A stretch of DNA of 64,000 nucleotides from Hyphomicrobiales bacterium (GCA_900469475.1 UBXG01000009.1:434001-498000); one strand, 5' to 3'; positions 34,664 to 44,114 are shown, counted from the stretch's first letter. Made by a program: numbers and translations. Notes: a model not told the origin generated them from the sequence alone.

Positions 34664-35671
34664 TCAATCCGGCTGCGGTGAAGAGGTTGTTTCCCCCTCG
34701 GAAATCGCGCAGGGCAACAAGAGTGGTTTGCCGAGCTCGGGGGCACCCTGCTTGCTCAATAAAACAGCGACCGCTGCCGCCGCTATGTCCTGAATTGGCT
34801 GCTTGACGGTGGTCAGGCGTGGGATTGTCATGCTTGCAAGCGGAATACCGTCAAAGCCGACGATGGAAAGGGCAGCCGGGATTGGAATTCCCAAATCATG
34901 AGCCGCCCTCATGCAGCCGATCGCCTGTTGGTCGGAGCTAGCGAATATGGCGGTCGGGCGCTCGTGACGCGCGCGTGCGAGAAGATAGTTTCCGGCAGAC
35001 CGACCGCTTTCATAGTCGAAAGCAGCTTCGGCGATCAGTGGCGCCGCATTCTGCTTGCCCTCGCTGATCAGCTCCATTGCATCGATATAGCCCTTGAGAC
35101 GATCATTCGCAGGAACTGAGTCTTTTGGACCGGAAATGAAGCCGATACGGCGATGGCCCAGCTTCACAAGATGCTCGACACCGAGGCGCACGCCGCTTCG
35201 ATGATCGGCGGCAATGCCGGAATATCCCGGAAGGAGGCGATCGACGATGACGATCGGCAACCCCTTCGGCGGCTTGAGCGTATGGAAATCATTGCTGGGA
35301 ACAAGGATGATGCCATCCACCTTTCGGCTTGTCAGCTGGCCGATCCGATCCGTCTCCTTGGCTGCTTGATCAAAGGAGGTCATGACGATGATGTTATAGC
35401 CATGCCTTGCCGCCGCCTGCTCTGCGGATTGCACAAGTTCCGAAAAGAAGGGGTTGGTAAGATCGGGAATGACGATGCCGATGAGACGGCTGACCTTGCC
35501 GCGCATGCTTCTGGCAGATGGGTCTGGCATATAGCCGAGCTGCTCGATAATGCCTCTGACCCGCACTCTCAATTCGCCGGTCACGGAAGGATGGTCATTC
35601 AAAACCCGCGAAACGGTCCCGGTGGAAACTCCTGCCAGCTTGGCAACGTCACGAATTCCGACCTTTGGCAT
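34664..35671 (-). CDS. LacI-family regulator of the adjacent sugar importer
   Basis: A 335-residue repressor. The N-terminal helix-turn-helix IRDVAKLAGVSTGTVSRVLN is followed by a hinge (MRGKVSRLIGIVIPDLTNPF) and a sugar-binding-type effector domain ending at TTVKQPIQDIA. It is divergent from a ribose-type ABC operon, and two identical 14-bp operator-like sites lie between the genes. It probably represses that operon and possibly itself, with the transported sugar or a derivative as inducer. Confidence 0.9.
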   Translation of the reverse strand: MPKVGIRDVAKLAGVSTGTVSRVLNDHPSVTGELRVRVRGIIEQLGYMPDPSARSMRGKVSRLIGIVIPDLTNPFFSELVQSAEQAAARHGYNIIVMTSFDQAAKETDRIGQLTSRKVDGIILVPSNDFHTLKPPKGLPIVIVDRLLPGYSGIAADHRSGVRLGVEHLVKLGHRRIGFISGPKDSVPANDRLKGYIDAMELISEGKQNAAPLIAEAAFDYESGRSAGNYLLARARHERPTAIFASSDQQAIGCMRAAHDLGIPIPAALSIVGFDGIPLASMTIPRLTTVKQPIQDIAAAAVAVLLSKQGAPELGKPLLLPCAISEGETTSSPQPD

Positions 35672-35807
35672 ATGGATACCAATATCCCTTCATCTCACCT
35701 TCCGGCGCGCCCTGATCCGGGCTCTCAGCTAATGGTCTCTGCAATCTTAGTCAAAGGCTTCATGTCAAGCTGATCTTCCATTGCTTCCACATAAACGCTC
35801 CGCACAA

Positions 35808-35821
35808 TGGAAACGGTTCAT
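35808..35821. promoter_or_regulatory. LacI-type operator O1
   Basis: TGGAAACGGTTCAT, near-palindromic about a central CG, as is typical of LacI/GalR sites. An identical copy starts 116 bases downstream, roughly eleven helical turns away, a spacing that would allow repressor looping. Confidence 0.65.
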
Positions 35822-35865
35822 CATACCTCTCTTCCAGCATTGGTAAAGTTGAAATTTAAGCCAGG

Positions 35866-35877
35866 TTTCAGCTGAAA
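35866..35877. promoter_or_regulatory. 12-bp palindrome TTTCAGCTGAAA
   Basis: A perfect palindrome lying between the two LacI operators and just upstream of the TTGACA promoter. The same 12-mer occurs at 32945-32956 upstream of the small secreted-protein gene. It is a candidate site for another regulator. Confidence 0.4.
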
Positions 35878-35888
35878 TTTATAGCGCC

Positions 35889-35937
35889 TTGACAATTCTT
35901 GGCGGCATGCTACCCAATATACGTGGAAACGGTTCAT
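35889..35937 (+). promoter_or_regulatory. Promoter and operator O2 of the ribose-type importer operon
   Basis: A consensus -35 TTGACA at 35889-35894 is followed after 16 bases by a poor -10 TACCCA at 35911-35916; CAATAT at 35915-35920 is an alternative. The second copy of TGGAAACGGTTCAT lies at 35924-35937, at or just after the expected transcription start, where repressor would block polymerase. Confidence 0.6.
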
Positions 35938-35990
35938 TGTCGCAGACAACTCAGTTGGAGCTGAGCTCAGGACCGTTCGGGAGGAAAGAA

Positions 35991-36977
35991 ATGTCCAATT
36001 CTACAAAGCGTGAATCCGTCTTGATCAACGCACCCCGGCGCGCGGCGCTGAAGCTCGGACTTGCCGGCACTCTGGTGCTTGCGCTGTCCTGCGGCGTGTC
36101 GCCCGCCTTTGCGGCCAGCAAGCCCAAGGTCGGGCTGATCATGAAATCTCTGTCCAACGAGTTCTTCAAGCAGATGAAGGCCGGCGCGGACAAGTATGCG
36201 GCTGAAAACAAGGACAAGTTCGACTTCAAGGCCGTCGGCATGAAGGACGAACGTGACTTTGCCTCGCAGGTCGACGCCGTCGAGAATTTCGTGACGCAGA
36301 AATACGACATCATCGTCGTCGCACCGGCCGATTCCAAGGCCATGGCAACGCCGCTTGCCAAGGCAGTGAAGGCCGGCGTGAAAGTCATCAATATCGATGT
36401 GCCGCTTGACGCCGACGCCAAGAAGGCAGCCGGTATCGATCTCGCCTTCTTCGGCCCTGACAACGCTGCCGGCGCCAAGCTCGCCGGTGATGCGCTGGCC
36501 AAGGATCTTGGACCCGGCGCAAAGGTCGTGATCCTGGAAGGCAATCCCGAGGCCGACAACGCCAAGGAGCGCAAGGCTGGCTTCATGGATTCCATCAAGA
36601 ACGGCAAGCTCGAGCTTCTCGACAGCAAGACCGCACATTGGGAAACCGAAGAAGCCAATACCGTCATGACGAATTTCCTGACGAAATATAAGGATATTCA
36701 AGGCGTCATGGCTGCAAACGATTCCATGGCCCTCGGTGTCGTCAAGGCGCTCGATGCATCCGGCCAGGCAGGCAAGATCAAGGTTGTCGGCTTCGACAAC
36801 ATCCCGTCGGTCAAGCCGTTGATCAAGGACGGCAAGATGCTTGCCACCGTCGAGCAGTATGGCGCGGAAATGGCGGCCATGGGCATCAAGTACGGCCTTC
36901 GCGAATATGCCGGCGAAAAATTCACCGGCTGGGTGAAGACCGACGTGACGCTCGTCACCGCCAAGGACCTCAAATAG
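35991..36977 (+). CDS. Periplasmic sugar-binding protein, ribose/CUT2 type
   Basis: A 328-residue periplasmic binding protein of the ribose/galactose class (PBP1 fold). The signal peptide spans about residues 1-40 (core LAGTLVLALSCGVSPAFA). The mature protein begins KPKVGLIMKSLSNEFF and contains DIIVVAPADSKAM, VINIDVPLDADA, GVMAANDSMALGVV and VVGFDNIPSV, all usual for this class. ATG at 35991 follows GGGAGGAAAG. It is the first gene of the operon and the expected delivery protein for the ATPase and permease that follow. Confidence 0.92.
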   Translation: MSNSTKRESVLINAPRRAALKLGLAGTLVLALSCGVSPAFAASKPKVGLIMKSLSNEFFKQMKAGADKYAAENKDKFDFKAVGMKDERDFASQVDAVENFVTQKYDIIVVAPADSKAMATPLAKAVKAGVKVINIDVPLDADAKKAAGIDLAFFGPDNAAGAKLAGDALAKDLGPGAKVVILEGNPEADNAKERKAGFMDSIKNGKLELLDSKTAHWETEEANTVMTNFLTKYKDIQGVMAANDSMALGVVKALDASGQAGKIKVVGFDNIPSVKPLIKDGKMLATVEQYGAEMAAMGIKYGLREYAGEKFTGWVKTDVTLVTAKDLK

Positions 36978-36985
36978 TCGATAAA

Positions 36986-37035
36986 CCCGCCTTGCGGGCA
37001 GGGATGCGTCGGCATTCGCCGGCGCATCCGCTTTT
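36986..37035 (+). terminator. Hairpins after the binding-protein gene (attenuator or mRNA stabiliser)
   Basis: A short hairpin (CCCGC, loop CTT, GCGGG; 36986-36998) is followed by a strong one at 37002-37029, with twelve pairs between GGATGCGTCGGC and GCCGGCGCATCC around ATTC, then CTTTT. Such structures between binding-protein and ATPase genes often reduce read-through or protect the upstream message, giving excess binding protein. Confidence 0.6.
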
Positions 37036-37138
37036 CGATCGATCTTCTGACCGGCCGTTTAGCGTGAGGCGTTGGCCCCGGTGGAAGGCGACGCGAGGAA
37101 GATCGTTATCTCCAATTCGAAATGGAAACGCTGATGAG

Positions 37139-38665
37139 GTGGACGTGCCTGAGACAGTAGATGATGCCATCCTGAAGCTGGAAGGAATAGGCAAGCGCTT
37201 CCCGGGCGTCGTGGCGCTGAAGGATGTCTCAATAGAGATCGGTCGCGGCAAGGGCCACATTCTTCTTGGTGAAAACGGTGCCGGCAAATCGACCTTGATC
37301 AATCTGCTTGGCGGCGTCTTCAAGCCGGACGATGGCCGCATCCTGTTTGACGGCAAAGCCTATCATCCGTCCTCTCCGCTCGAGGCGTTCAAGGCGGGCA
37401 TCCGGGTCATTCACCAGGAGCTGCATCCGCTTTCCAATCTTACCGTCGCCGAAAACTTGCTCTTTGAGCATCTGCCGCGCCGATACGGCTTGGTAAACTA
37501 CAGGCAAATGAACGCCAGGGCGGCGGAGCTGCTGGCGGAAGTCGGCCTCGACGTGGCGCCGACGACGCTTGCCAGCAGCTTGAGCGTCGCTCAGCTTCAG
37601 CTTCTCGAGATCGCCAAGGCGCTCTCCAACGAAAGCAAGCTTCTGGTTCTCGATGAACCGACGGCAACCCTGACCTCCAAGGAAGTTGATCGGCTTTTTG
37701 AGATTCTCAGGCGGCTGAAGGCGCGGGGCGTTACCACGCTCTATATATCGCATAGGCTCGAAGAGATCTTCGAGGTGGGCGATGACGTCACCATCCTGCG
37801 CGACGGGCAGCATGTGATTACGCGGCCGCTCGAAGGACTCGGAATTCCGAAAATCGTCGAACTCATGGTCGGGCGCGAACTTGCGCAGCACGACGCCTTC
37901 CGCGGCGACAGCACCATCTCCGGCGAGGCGCTTGGCGTCTCCGGTCTCAAAGTGACGAGCCATAGCCCCGAACTGTCATTTTCCGTCGCCAAAGGAGAAA
38001 TCGTCGGCATTGCCGGGCTTGTCGGCAGCGGCCGCACCGAGGCGGTCCGGGCCATATTCGGCGCCGACGCCAAGGCTGCAGGCGAAATCCGCATAGATGG
38101 CGAACCGGTCGAGATTGCCTCGCCCAAGCACGCCGTAACCGCCGGACTGTGCCTGGCGACCGAGGATCGCAAGATACAAGGGCTCATGCTCGACATGAGC
38201 TGTGCGCAAAACACCACCATCACCAATCTCGCCAAAGTCTCCCGCAAGGGGCTGATCATCCGCAAAGTCGAAGACGAGTCCTCGCAGCGCCTTGTGCGTG
38301 AATTGCGGATAAAGACACCGTCCATCCATCAGGCCGTCAGGACATTCTCCGGTGGCAACCAGCAAAAAGTTGTCATCGCCAAATGGCTGTTTCGCGGCCC
38401 CAAGGTGCTGATCTTCGACGAGCCGACGCGCGGCATCGATGTCGGTGCCAAGGCGGAAATCTACGAGCTTCTGGGGAAATTTGCCGCCGAGGGAAAAGGC
38501 GTCCTCGTCGTGTCTTCGGATCTGCCGGAACTCATGAGCATTTGCCATCGCATCATCGTCTTCTCGGACGGCAAGATAGCCGGGGAAATCCCCCGAGCCC
38601 AATTTGACGAGAGCAGGATCCTCTCGCTCGCTTACAAGGAGTACAGTCGTGTCCGGAAACATTGA
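37139..38665 (+). CDS. Sugar ABC importer ATPase, RbsA type (two ATPase domains)
   Basis: A fused double ATPase of the CUT2 class, about 508 residues. First domain: Walker A GENGAGKSTLINLLGG, signature-like LSVAQLQLLEIAKAL, Walker B LLVLDEPTATL. Second domain: the Walker A equivalent GLVGSGRTEAVRAI, signature FSGGNQQKVVIAKWL, Walker B VLIFDEPTRGIDVG. As in RbsA, the second site has a degenerate Walker A. The start is uncertain: GTG at 37139 or 37145 lies just before the family's N-terminus and the open frame extends to 36992. The gene overlaps the permease start. Confidence 0.9.
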   Translation: MDVPETVDDAILKLEGIGKRFPGVVALKDVSIEIGRGKGHILLGENGAGKSTLINLLGGVFKPDDGRILFDGKAYHPSSPLEAFKAGIRVIHQELHPLSNLTVAENLLFEHLPRRYGLVNYRQMNARAAELLAEVGLDVAPTTLASSLSVAQLQLLEIAKALSNESKLLVLDEPTATLTSKEVDRLFEILRRLKARGVTTLYISHRLEEIFEVGDDVTILRDGQHVITRPLEGLGIPKIVELMVGRELAQHDAFRGDSTISGEALGVSGLKVTSHSPELSFSVAKGEIVGIAGLVGSGRTEAVRAIFGADAKAAGEIRIDGEPVEIASPKHAVTAGLCLATEDRKIQGLMLDMSCAQNTTITNLAKVSRKGLIIRKVEDESSQRLVRELRIKTPSIHQAVRTFSGGNQQKVVIAKWLFRGPKVLIFDEPTRGIDVGAKAEIYELLGKFAAEGKGVLVVSSDLPELMSICHRIIVFSDGKIAGEIPRAQFDESRILSLAYKEYSRVRKH

Positions 38666-39671
38666 AAAGGCGACCGAGGCAAAAGAAGCCAGCGTCTGGG
38701 ACAAGCTCATCCGGATCTCGATGAAAGAGGCCGGTGTCGCCATCGCCCTCGTTCTGATTTTGATCTTCTTCTCGCTGACTGCGCCCTATTTCGCGACGCC
38801 GGAGAACTTCCTGAAGATCTTCGTGCAGATCGCCATCAATACGGTGCTTGCCGCCGGCATGACCTTCGTCATTCTCACCGGCGGCATCGATCTTTCCGTC
38901 GGATCGCTGCTGGCGCTTTGCACGGTCATCGGCGCGACGATCATGATCGATCCAAGATTTTCTCCCTGGCAGGCGATCGCTCTCGCATCACTCGCCTCGA
39001 TGGGGGCCGGCGCGATCCTGGGTGCCATCAACGGATGGATCTGCGAGAAATGGAAACTTCCATCCTTCATCGTCACGCTCGGCATGCTCAACGTCGCAAG
39101 CGGCCTCGCCCGCGTCGTCAGTGACAACTCCACCATCACCGGCCTGCCGCAGCCCTTCGTCGACTTCGGCAATCTGATTTTCTGGGGCGTCCTCCCGTCG
39201 ATCTTCCTGATCGCGATCGTCGTCGTCCTCATCGGCTGGTTCGTGCTGCGCTACACGGTGTTCGGGCGTTTCGTCTTCGCAATCGGGACGAATGAGGAGG
39301 CCGTCCGCCTCTCAGGTCATGAGCCGAAGAAGTACAAGATCGCGGTCTTCACCATTTCCGGGTTGACCGCTGGCATCGCCGCCATGGTCTACCTGCTCCG
39401 TCTCAATGTCGGCAGCCCGGTTGCCGGCATCGGCTATGAGTTGAACGCCATTGCGGCCGTCATCATTGGCGGCACCAGTCTCTCCGGCGGCAAGGGCTCG
39501 ATCATCGGAACGCTTGTTGGAGCCTGCATTCTGCAGGTGCTGTCCACGGGGCTGCAGCTCCTGGGTGCCGACGACAACATCAAACCGATCGTTATCGGCG
39601 CCGTCATCGTGCTCGCCGTCATTCTCGACAGCTATCGCGGCCGGCTGATGCGGATATTGGAGAGCCGCTGA
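38649..39671 (+). CDS. Sugar ABC importer permease, RbsC type
   Basis: A 340-residue inner-membrane permease with 8-10 membrane segments. It carries the CUT2 features GMTFVILTGGIDLSVGSLLA, the cytoplasmic loop FAIGTNEEAVRLSG that contacts the ATPase, and GGTSLSGGKGSIIGT. GTG at 38649 has AAGGAG at good spacing and overlaps the end of the ATPase gene by 17 bases. It is the last gene of the rightward operon. The sugar is unspecified, but the adjacent alpha-mannosidase suggests a mannose-containing or mannose-derived substrate. Confidence 0.9.
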   Translation: MSGNIEKATEAKEASVWDKLIRISMKEAGVAIALVLILIFFSLTAPYFATPENFLKIFVQIAINTVLAAGMTFVILTGGIDLSVGSLLALCTVIGATIMIDPRFSPWQAIALASLASMGAGAILGAINGWICEKWKLPSFIVTLGMLNVASGLARVVSDNSTITGLPQPFVDFGNLIFWGVLPSIFLIAIVVVLIGWFVLRYTVFGRFVFAIGTNEEAVRLSGHEPKKYKIAVFTISGLTAGIAAMVYLLRLNVGSPVAGIGYELNAIAAVIIGGTSLSGGKGSIIGTLVGACILQVLSTGLQLLGADDNIKPIVIGAVIVLAVILDSYRGRLMRILESR

Positions 39672-39720
39672 CGAGGCGGCTCTCCGGAGCAAAGGCTATG
39701 GCTCGACAAAATCGAGCTTT
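39659..39720. terminator. Terminator region between convergent permease and mannosidase genes
   Basis: A perfect 10-bp stem GGAGAGCCGC/GCGGCTCTCC (39659-39668 with 39676-39685) includes the permease stop codon in its loop. A second hairpin GCTCGA-CAAAA-TCGAGC (39701-39717) is followed by TTT and reads as a factor-independent terminator in the rightward direction. The convergent genes are only 53 bases apart, so it may serve both. Confidence 0.6.
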
Positions 39721-39724
39721 GCCG

Positions 39725-42700
39725 TCAGGTCCGCTGCAATTTCCAGGTCCGGATTTCAAACGGCATGATGTCGGCAGGGCCGGTGCGTTCGATCGGCTCC
39801 TCCAGGATGTTCAGCGGCCCCGAAGCCTGCCATCCTGACGGCAGGGTCAGCGACAAGCGGCCGCGCCGACCGGCCGGTTCGTACAGCCGCAGGATAAGTC
39901 CCTCCCCTTCCTCGGCCGGCTTCAGGCCGGAGAAGGCGACAGGTATGCCTTCGATACCAAGCGGCGATAAGGTGCCGGCCGCAAGACCGCTTGCCTCCAT
40001 GCTGAGCAGCGGCTGGTTGAGATCGATCGCCTCAGCTAGAACGCCAGCGTCATACCAGGCGCCTTCATGCGGCATCAGCGCATAGGTAAAGCTCTGCTCG
40101 CCTTCGTCGGCCAGTGGATCGGGATAGATCGGCGAGCGCACGAGGCTCATGCCGATGACATTGCCGCGGGCGCTGTGGCCGTATTTGGCGTTGTTGAGCA
40201 GGGCGACGCCGAAGCCGGGTTCGCTGAGATCGACGAAGCGATGCGCAGCCGCCTCGAACATCGCCTGTTCCCAGGAGGTGTTGGTATGCGTCTGCCGCTC
40301 GACGACACCGAAGGCGCATTCGAAAGTCGCGGTGCGCGACCGGGCGGCAACCGGGTTCAGCGTCCGAAGCAGGGTGCGCCGGTCGTGCCAATCGATCGTC
40401 GTCTCGATATCCAGCCTGCGGGCATTGGCCGTCAGAACATAAAGCTGGGTCACGGTCGAGCTGCGGTATCGATTGATGACACGGATCGCGGCGCGATGCG
40501 GTCCCTCCTCGACCAGAGTGGTGCTCTCCGGCCGATCGAGCCGGATGCCTTTCTCGGCATAGTCGGCGTCGACATCCCAGGCATCCCAGTTGCGCGGCTT
40601 GTCGACTGGATAGACCCAGAGCTGATTGGCTACCCCCTCAATCGCTTCCCGTCCCGTCGCCTTGTGAATAAGGCTCGATACGGCGCCATCCTTGCCGATG
40701 GTAACGGACAGATGCTGGTTTTCGAGATGATGGGAATCTGCCTTGAGCCCAGCTGCGGGCTTCAGTGAGTTGCGATCGAAGACCGCGACGGAAAGAGGCG
40801 CGATGGGATCGGCAGATGCAAGGACCGTTCCGTCCGATAGGGTTGCGGTCAGCGGGCGCGGCGAAAGGGATGGGTTGACCACAACAAGCGCATTCGTGAC
40901 CTCGCCAACCGGAAGATGGGCCGACAGCGTTGTCAGAGACCTGACCTGCTCCGCCTTGGCATTGTCGATCACGCCGTCAAGCTCGCGCTCGGCATCGGCA
41001 TAGACCTCGCGAATGCTCGATCCAGGCAGGATATCGTGAAACTCGTTCTTCAAAACGACGCGCCAATCAGCCTCCAGGCTCAGAGGTTTGGCAGCGCCCA
41101 GCATATGGGCAAGCGAGGCCAGCGTCTCCGCCGTGATCAGGGCGCGTTCGGCCTGGCGATGCTTGCGCTTGACGCCGCTTTGCGACGTCAGCGTCGCGCG
41201 ATGCAGCTCGAGGTAGATTTCCCCGTCCCAGACCGGAAGCTCCTTTTCCTTAGCGGTGCGGTGCGCCTTTTCGTAATAGCCCTTCACGGTGCCCCAGCGT
41301 GCCTTCGGGATCGCCGGGAAGTCGCGGAGCTGTACCTCGCGCTCGACCATTTCCGGCGTGACGCCGCCGCCGCCATCGCCATAGCCGACGGCCAACAGCG
41401 AGGTGTCATGCTGTGTCTTGCCGCGGAAATTCTTCCAGGTCGGCACGAAGCAATCCGGCTGCACGAAGCCGTTGTAACCTTGCATGGGGTTATCGAACGT
41501 ATGGGTCAACACCTTGCTGCCATCGAGCCCCTTCCACCAGAAGAGGTCGGACGGAATGTGATTGGTTTCGCTCCAGTTCACCTTGATCGTGAAGAAGCTG
41601 TCGATGCCTCCAAGCCGCAGGATCTGCGGCAGGGCACCGGAAAAGCCGAAACAATCAGGCAGCCAGCAGACGCTGTGACGCAGGCCAAAATGCTTTTCGA
41701 AATAACGCTGGCCATAAAGCACCTGGCGTACGAGGCTCTCGCCTGTGGGCATGTTGGTATCAGGCTCGACCCACATGCCGCCGAGGGTTTCCCATTTTCC
41801 TTCGGTAACCTTCTTCTTGATCCGCTCGAGCAATTCCGGATCATCTTCCTCTATCTGCGCATAGTATTGGGCGGTTGATTGGTTGAAGCGGAAGTTGTCG
41901 GAGCGTTCCATCAGCGAAAGCGCGGTGTTGAAGGTGCGGCGCATCTTGCGGCGCGTTTCGTCATAGGGCCAAAGCCATGCCAGGTCGATATGGGCATGAC
42001 CGGTCAGCAGCAGCTCGCCATTCTGTGGGAAGCGCTTTTGAAGCTCCTTCAGTTGCGCAAGCAATTCATTATAGGCAGCAGCTGCCGAAGCACTCTGCAC
42101 TTCGCTGAGACCGGCCGGATTGTCCTGAAGTTCCGGCAACTCCCAGATCTTCTGCTGCATCGCCGCGCCCGAGGTGCGCGAGATATAGGCTGATGTGTCG
42201 GAGGGCCAATCGAGGCTGCGCAGCGCCCGTTCGGCCACATCAATCAGATGCGGCACGACTTCGTGGCCGTCCAGAATATCGGCAGCCTCGCCGATCTGTT
42301 GCAACAGGAGATGCAGCCGGTGGACCGGTTCATCCAACCAGATCAATCGCGCCTTGTTGAGTTTCGGCGCCCTATTCGGCTCCCCGAACGGAAAACGCGC
42401 AACGCTCTCGGTGGCGATCTGGAAGTTGCGCCCCTTGATCGGAAATTCCTGGTGATAGGGGTCGAGGCCGAAGCTCTCAGCTTCGCCATCAGGGTAGCGC
42501 AGCGTCAGCAGGCTCTCGCCGCCAAGGTCGAGCTGTAGGCGGACCTGCTCGAGCGGCCAGTCCTGCGGCGCCGTTGCCTTGGCAGCGAAGCGAACCGTTC
42601 CGTTGCGATGCGGCCAATCCTGATGATGCGCTATCGGCTCTCCATCGAAGGTCCAACCATCGATTGCGAGGCTTTGTCTGTCACGCCAATGCGCAAGCTC

Positions 42701-42751
42701 TGCAGTGCGGACTTTCAGGCGATCAAGGCGTTGAGCAATAGTAAGAGACAT
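39725..42751 (-). CDS. Alpha-mannosidase, glycoside hydrolase family 38
   Basis: A 1008-residue zinc-dependent glycoside hydrolase cleaving alpha-mannosidic bonds. GH38 motifs: GHAHIDLAWLWP near residue 250 (zinc ligands His and Asp), the WVEPDTNMPTGESLVRQ substrate segment, and CWLPDCFGFSGALPQIL near 366 with the nucleophile Asp. The large C-terminal beta-domains are present. No signal peptide is visible from ATG at 42751, so it is predicted to act in the cytoplasm on imported oligosaccharide or glycan fragments. It is divergent from a ROK repressor, with a shared AT-rich operator in the gap. Length is normal for bacterial GH38. Confidence 0.92.
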   Translation of the reverse strand: MSLTIAQRLDRLKVRTAELAHWRDRQSLAIDGWTFDGEPIAHHQDWPHRNGTVRFAAKATAPQDWPLEQVRLQLDLGGESLLTLRYPDGEAESFGLDPYHQEFPIKGRNFQIATESVARFPFGEPNRAPKLNKARLIWLDEPVHRLHLLLQQIGEAADILDGHEVVPHLIDVAERALRSLDWPSDTSAYISRTSGAAMQQKIWELPELQDNPAGLSEVQSASAAAAYNELLAQLKELQKRFPQNGELLLTGHAHIDLAWLWPYDETRRKMRRTFNTALSLMERSDNFRFNQSTAQYYAQIEEDDPELLERIKKKVTEGKWETLGGMWVEPDTNMPTGESLVRQVLYGQRYFEKHFGLRHSVCWLPDCFGFSGALPQILRLGGIDSFFTIKVNWSETNHIPSDLFWWKGLDGSKVLTHTFDNPMQGYNGFVQPDCFVPTWKNFRGKTQHDTSLLAVGYGDGGGGVTPEMVEREVQLRDFPAIPKARWGTVKGYYEKAHRTAKEKELPVWDGEIYLELHRATLTSQSGVKRKHRQAERALITAETLASLAHMLGAAKPLSLEADWRVVLKNEFHDILPGSSIREVYADAERELDGVIDNAKAEQVRSLTTLSAHLPVGEVTNALVVVNPSLSPRPLTATLSDGTVLASADPIAPLSVAVFDRNSLKPAAGLKADSHHLENQHLSVTIGKDGAVSSLIHKATGREAIEGVANQLWVYPVDKPRNWDAWDVDADYAEKGIRLDRPESTTLVEEGPHRAAIRVINRYRSSTVTQLYVLTANARRLDIETTIDWHDRRTLLRTLNPVAARSRTATFECAFGVVERQTHTNTSWEQAMFEAAAHRFVDLSEPGFGVALLNNAKYGHSARGNVIGMSLVRSPIYPDPLADEGEQSFTYALMPHEGAWYDAGVLAEAIDLNQPLLSMEASGLAAGTLSPLGIEGIPVAFSGLKPAEEGEGLILRLYEPAGRRGRLSLTLPSGWQASGPLNILEEPIERTGPADIMPFEIRTWKLQRT

Positions 42752-42862
42752 GGCGGATCCTATCGGAAAATCGGCAACTGACGGCAGAGGAGAGAACACG
42801 TCAACGCAAACAGGTCGCGGGCCTCGCGCCCATCTCCTCTCAGCGGATCGCACAGCCGGAAT

Positions 42863-42880
42863 TTAGATTAAGTAACTTTG
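42863..42880. promoter_or_regulatory. Putative ROK operator, copy 1
   Basis: TTAGATTAAGTAACTTTG between the alpha-mannosidase and ROK genes. Its reverse complement differs at one of 18 positions from the site at 45338-45355 in the promoter of the CUT1 importer operon. The core AAGTWACTT is palindromic. Confidence 0.6.
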
Positions 42881-42963
42881 TTTTGGCGTCAAGGCGCACA
42901 GAAATAAGTTGCGAGAGTTTTGTCCGTGATACACAAGCATCGGGATACGCAAGGAAATCGAAC

Positions 42964-44100
42964 ATGCGATATCTTCGATCCGGGCCACGGCGCTATCAGC
43001 CGCAGGATGCGGACGTTACGCGGGGTAAGACACTCGGTCTGCGGTCTGGAGAAATCGCCGATAGAAATATTCGCGTCATTCTGGAGGCGATCCGCCGCCA
43101 CGGCCCTTTGACCCGCATGGAGCTTGGAAAACATTCGGGGCTGACCGGACCGGGAATCACCAACATTCTGCGCCGGCTTGGCGATGAAGGGCTGGTGACA
43201 TCGCATAGGCGCAAAGGTGCCGGTGGCGGCGCGACATCAACGGAATTTGCCCTGCGGCCCGAAGGGGCCTTCTCGATCGGCATCCGTGCTCGTCAAAATC
43301 GCGGCGAGGCGGTGCTTGTCGATCTCAGCGGCCAGGTTCACGACCGCGTTTATTTTCCTCTTACGCAGAGAAGCAGGGTCACATCGATCCAATCGGCGAT
43401 CGAGGGCATGATTGGCCGTCACGCCGACCTGCCGATCATCGGCCTGGGTATCGGCTCGAACGACTGGAGCGCGGAAGAGCGCGAGCAACTGGATGCCACA
43501 TCGAAACTGCCGCGCAGCTATGTCGAGAACGAATGCACGGCAAGCCTGCTCGCCGAGCGTACGATCGGCACGCCGCCCCTGAAAGGTGGTCTCGCGATGA
43601 TCATCATCGACGAGGATGTGCAGGCCGGCTTCCTCGTTCGCGGTGTTCCCTATTCGGGCGTTCACGGACGTGCGGGCAATATCGGCGATATGCGAACTGG
43701 TCCCGACAATGTTCCCTTGAACACGGTCGTCGGATTTGGCGCACTGCGCAAATTTCTCAGCGGCGACGAATTCAGCCGCCTGATAGACGGACAGGAGCCG
43801 CCATCACCATTGCTCGCGGAATGGATCCGCGAGGCGGCAAGCCACCTGCTTGATCCGATCATCGCGATGGCCGGCTTCATAGCGCCGAGTGTCATCATGA
43901 TCGGCGGCGACCTGCCGCGAGGCGTCTTCGACGCGCTGATCCATCAGCTGTCCGTCGAGCGCCGTGATACGTCGAAGCGACCCTTCCTCACGCCTTGGAT
44001 CTCACCGATGAAGCCGGCAAGCTTCAGCGGCGGCGGCGTGGCACTGGGAGCGGCACTCCTGCCTTTTCTGAATACCCTGCTGCCGCCAGTCTCCGGCTGA
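42964..44100 (+). CDS. ROK-family (NagC/XylR-type) transcriptional repressor
   Basis: A 378-residue regulator. The N-terminal winged helix-turn-helix (RHGPLTRMELGKHSGLTGPG, then ILRRLGDEGLV) is joined to a ROK sugar-kinase-like domain (GIGSNDW, VENECTASLLAE, HGRAGNIGDMR). The kinase ATP motif and the Cys zinc cluster of catalytic ROK proteins are absent, as in pure repressors. ATG at 42964 follows AAGGAAAT; 27 upstream codons are open but not coding-like. It is divergent from the alpha-mannosidase, and a nearly identical site also lies at the CUT1 importer promoter, so it probably controls both. Confidence 0.85.
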   Translation: MRYLRSGPRRYQPQDADVTRGKTLGLRSGEIADRNIRVILEAIRRHGPLTRMELGKHSGLTGPGITNILRRLGDEGLVTSHRRKGAGGGATSTEFALRPEGAFSIGIRARQNRGEAVLVDLSGQVHDRVYFPLTQRSRVTSIQSAIEGMIGRHADLPIIGLGIGSNDWSAEEREQLDATSKLPRSYVENECTASLLAERTIGTPPLKGGLAMIIIDEDVQAGFLVRGVPYSGVHGRAGNIGDMRTGPDNVPLNTVVGFGALRKFLSGDEFSRLIDGQEPPSPLLAEWIREAASHLLDPIIAMAGFIAPSVIMIGGDLPRGVFDALIHQLSVERRDTSKRPFLTPWISPMKPASFSGGGVALGAALLPFLNTLLPPVSG

Positions 44101-44114
44101 GGCTCACTGCGGAT

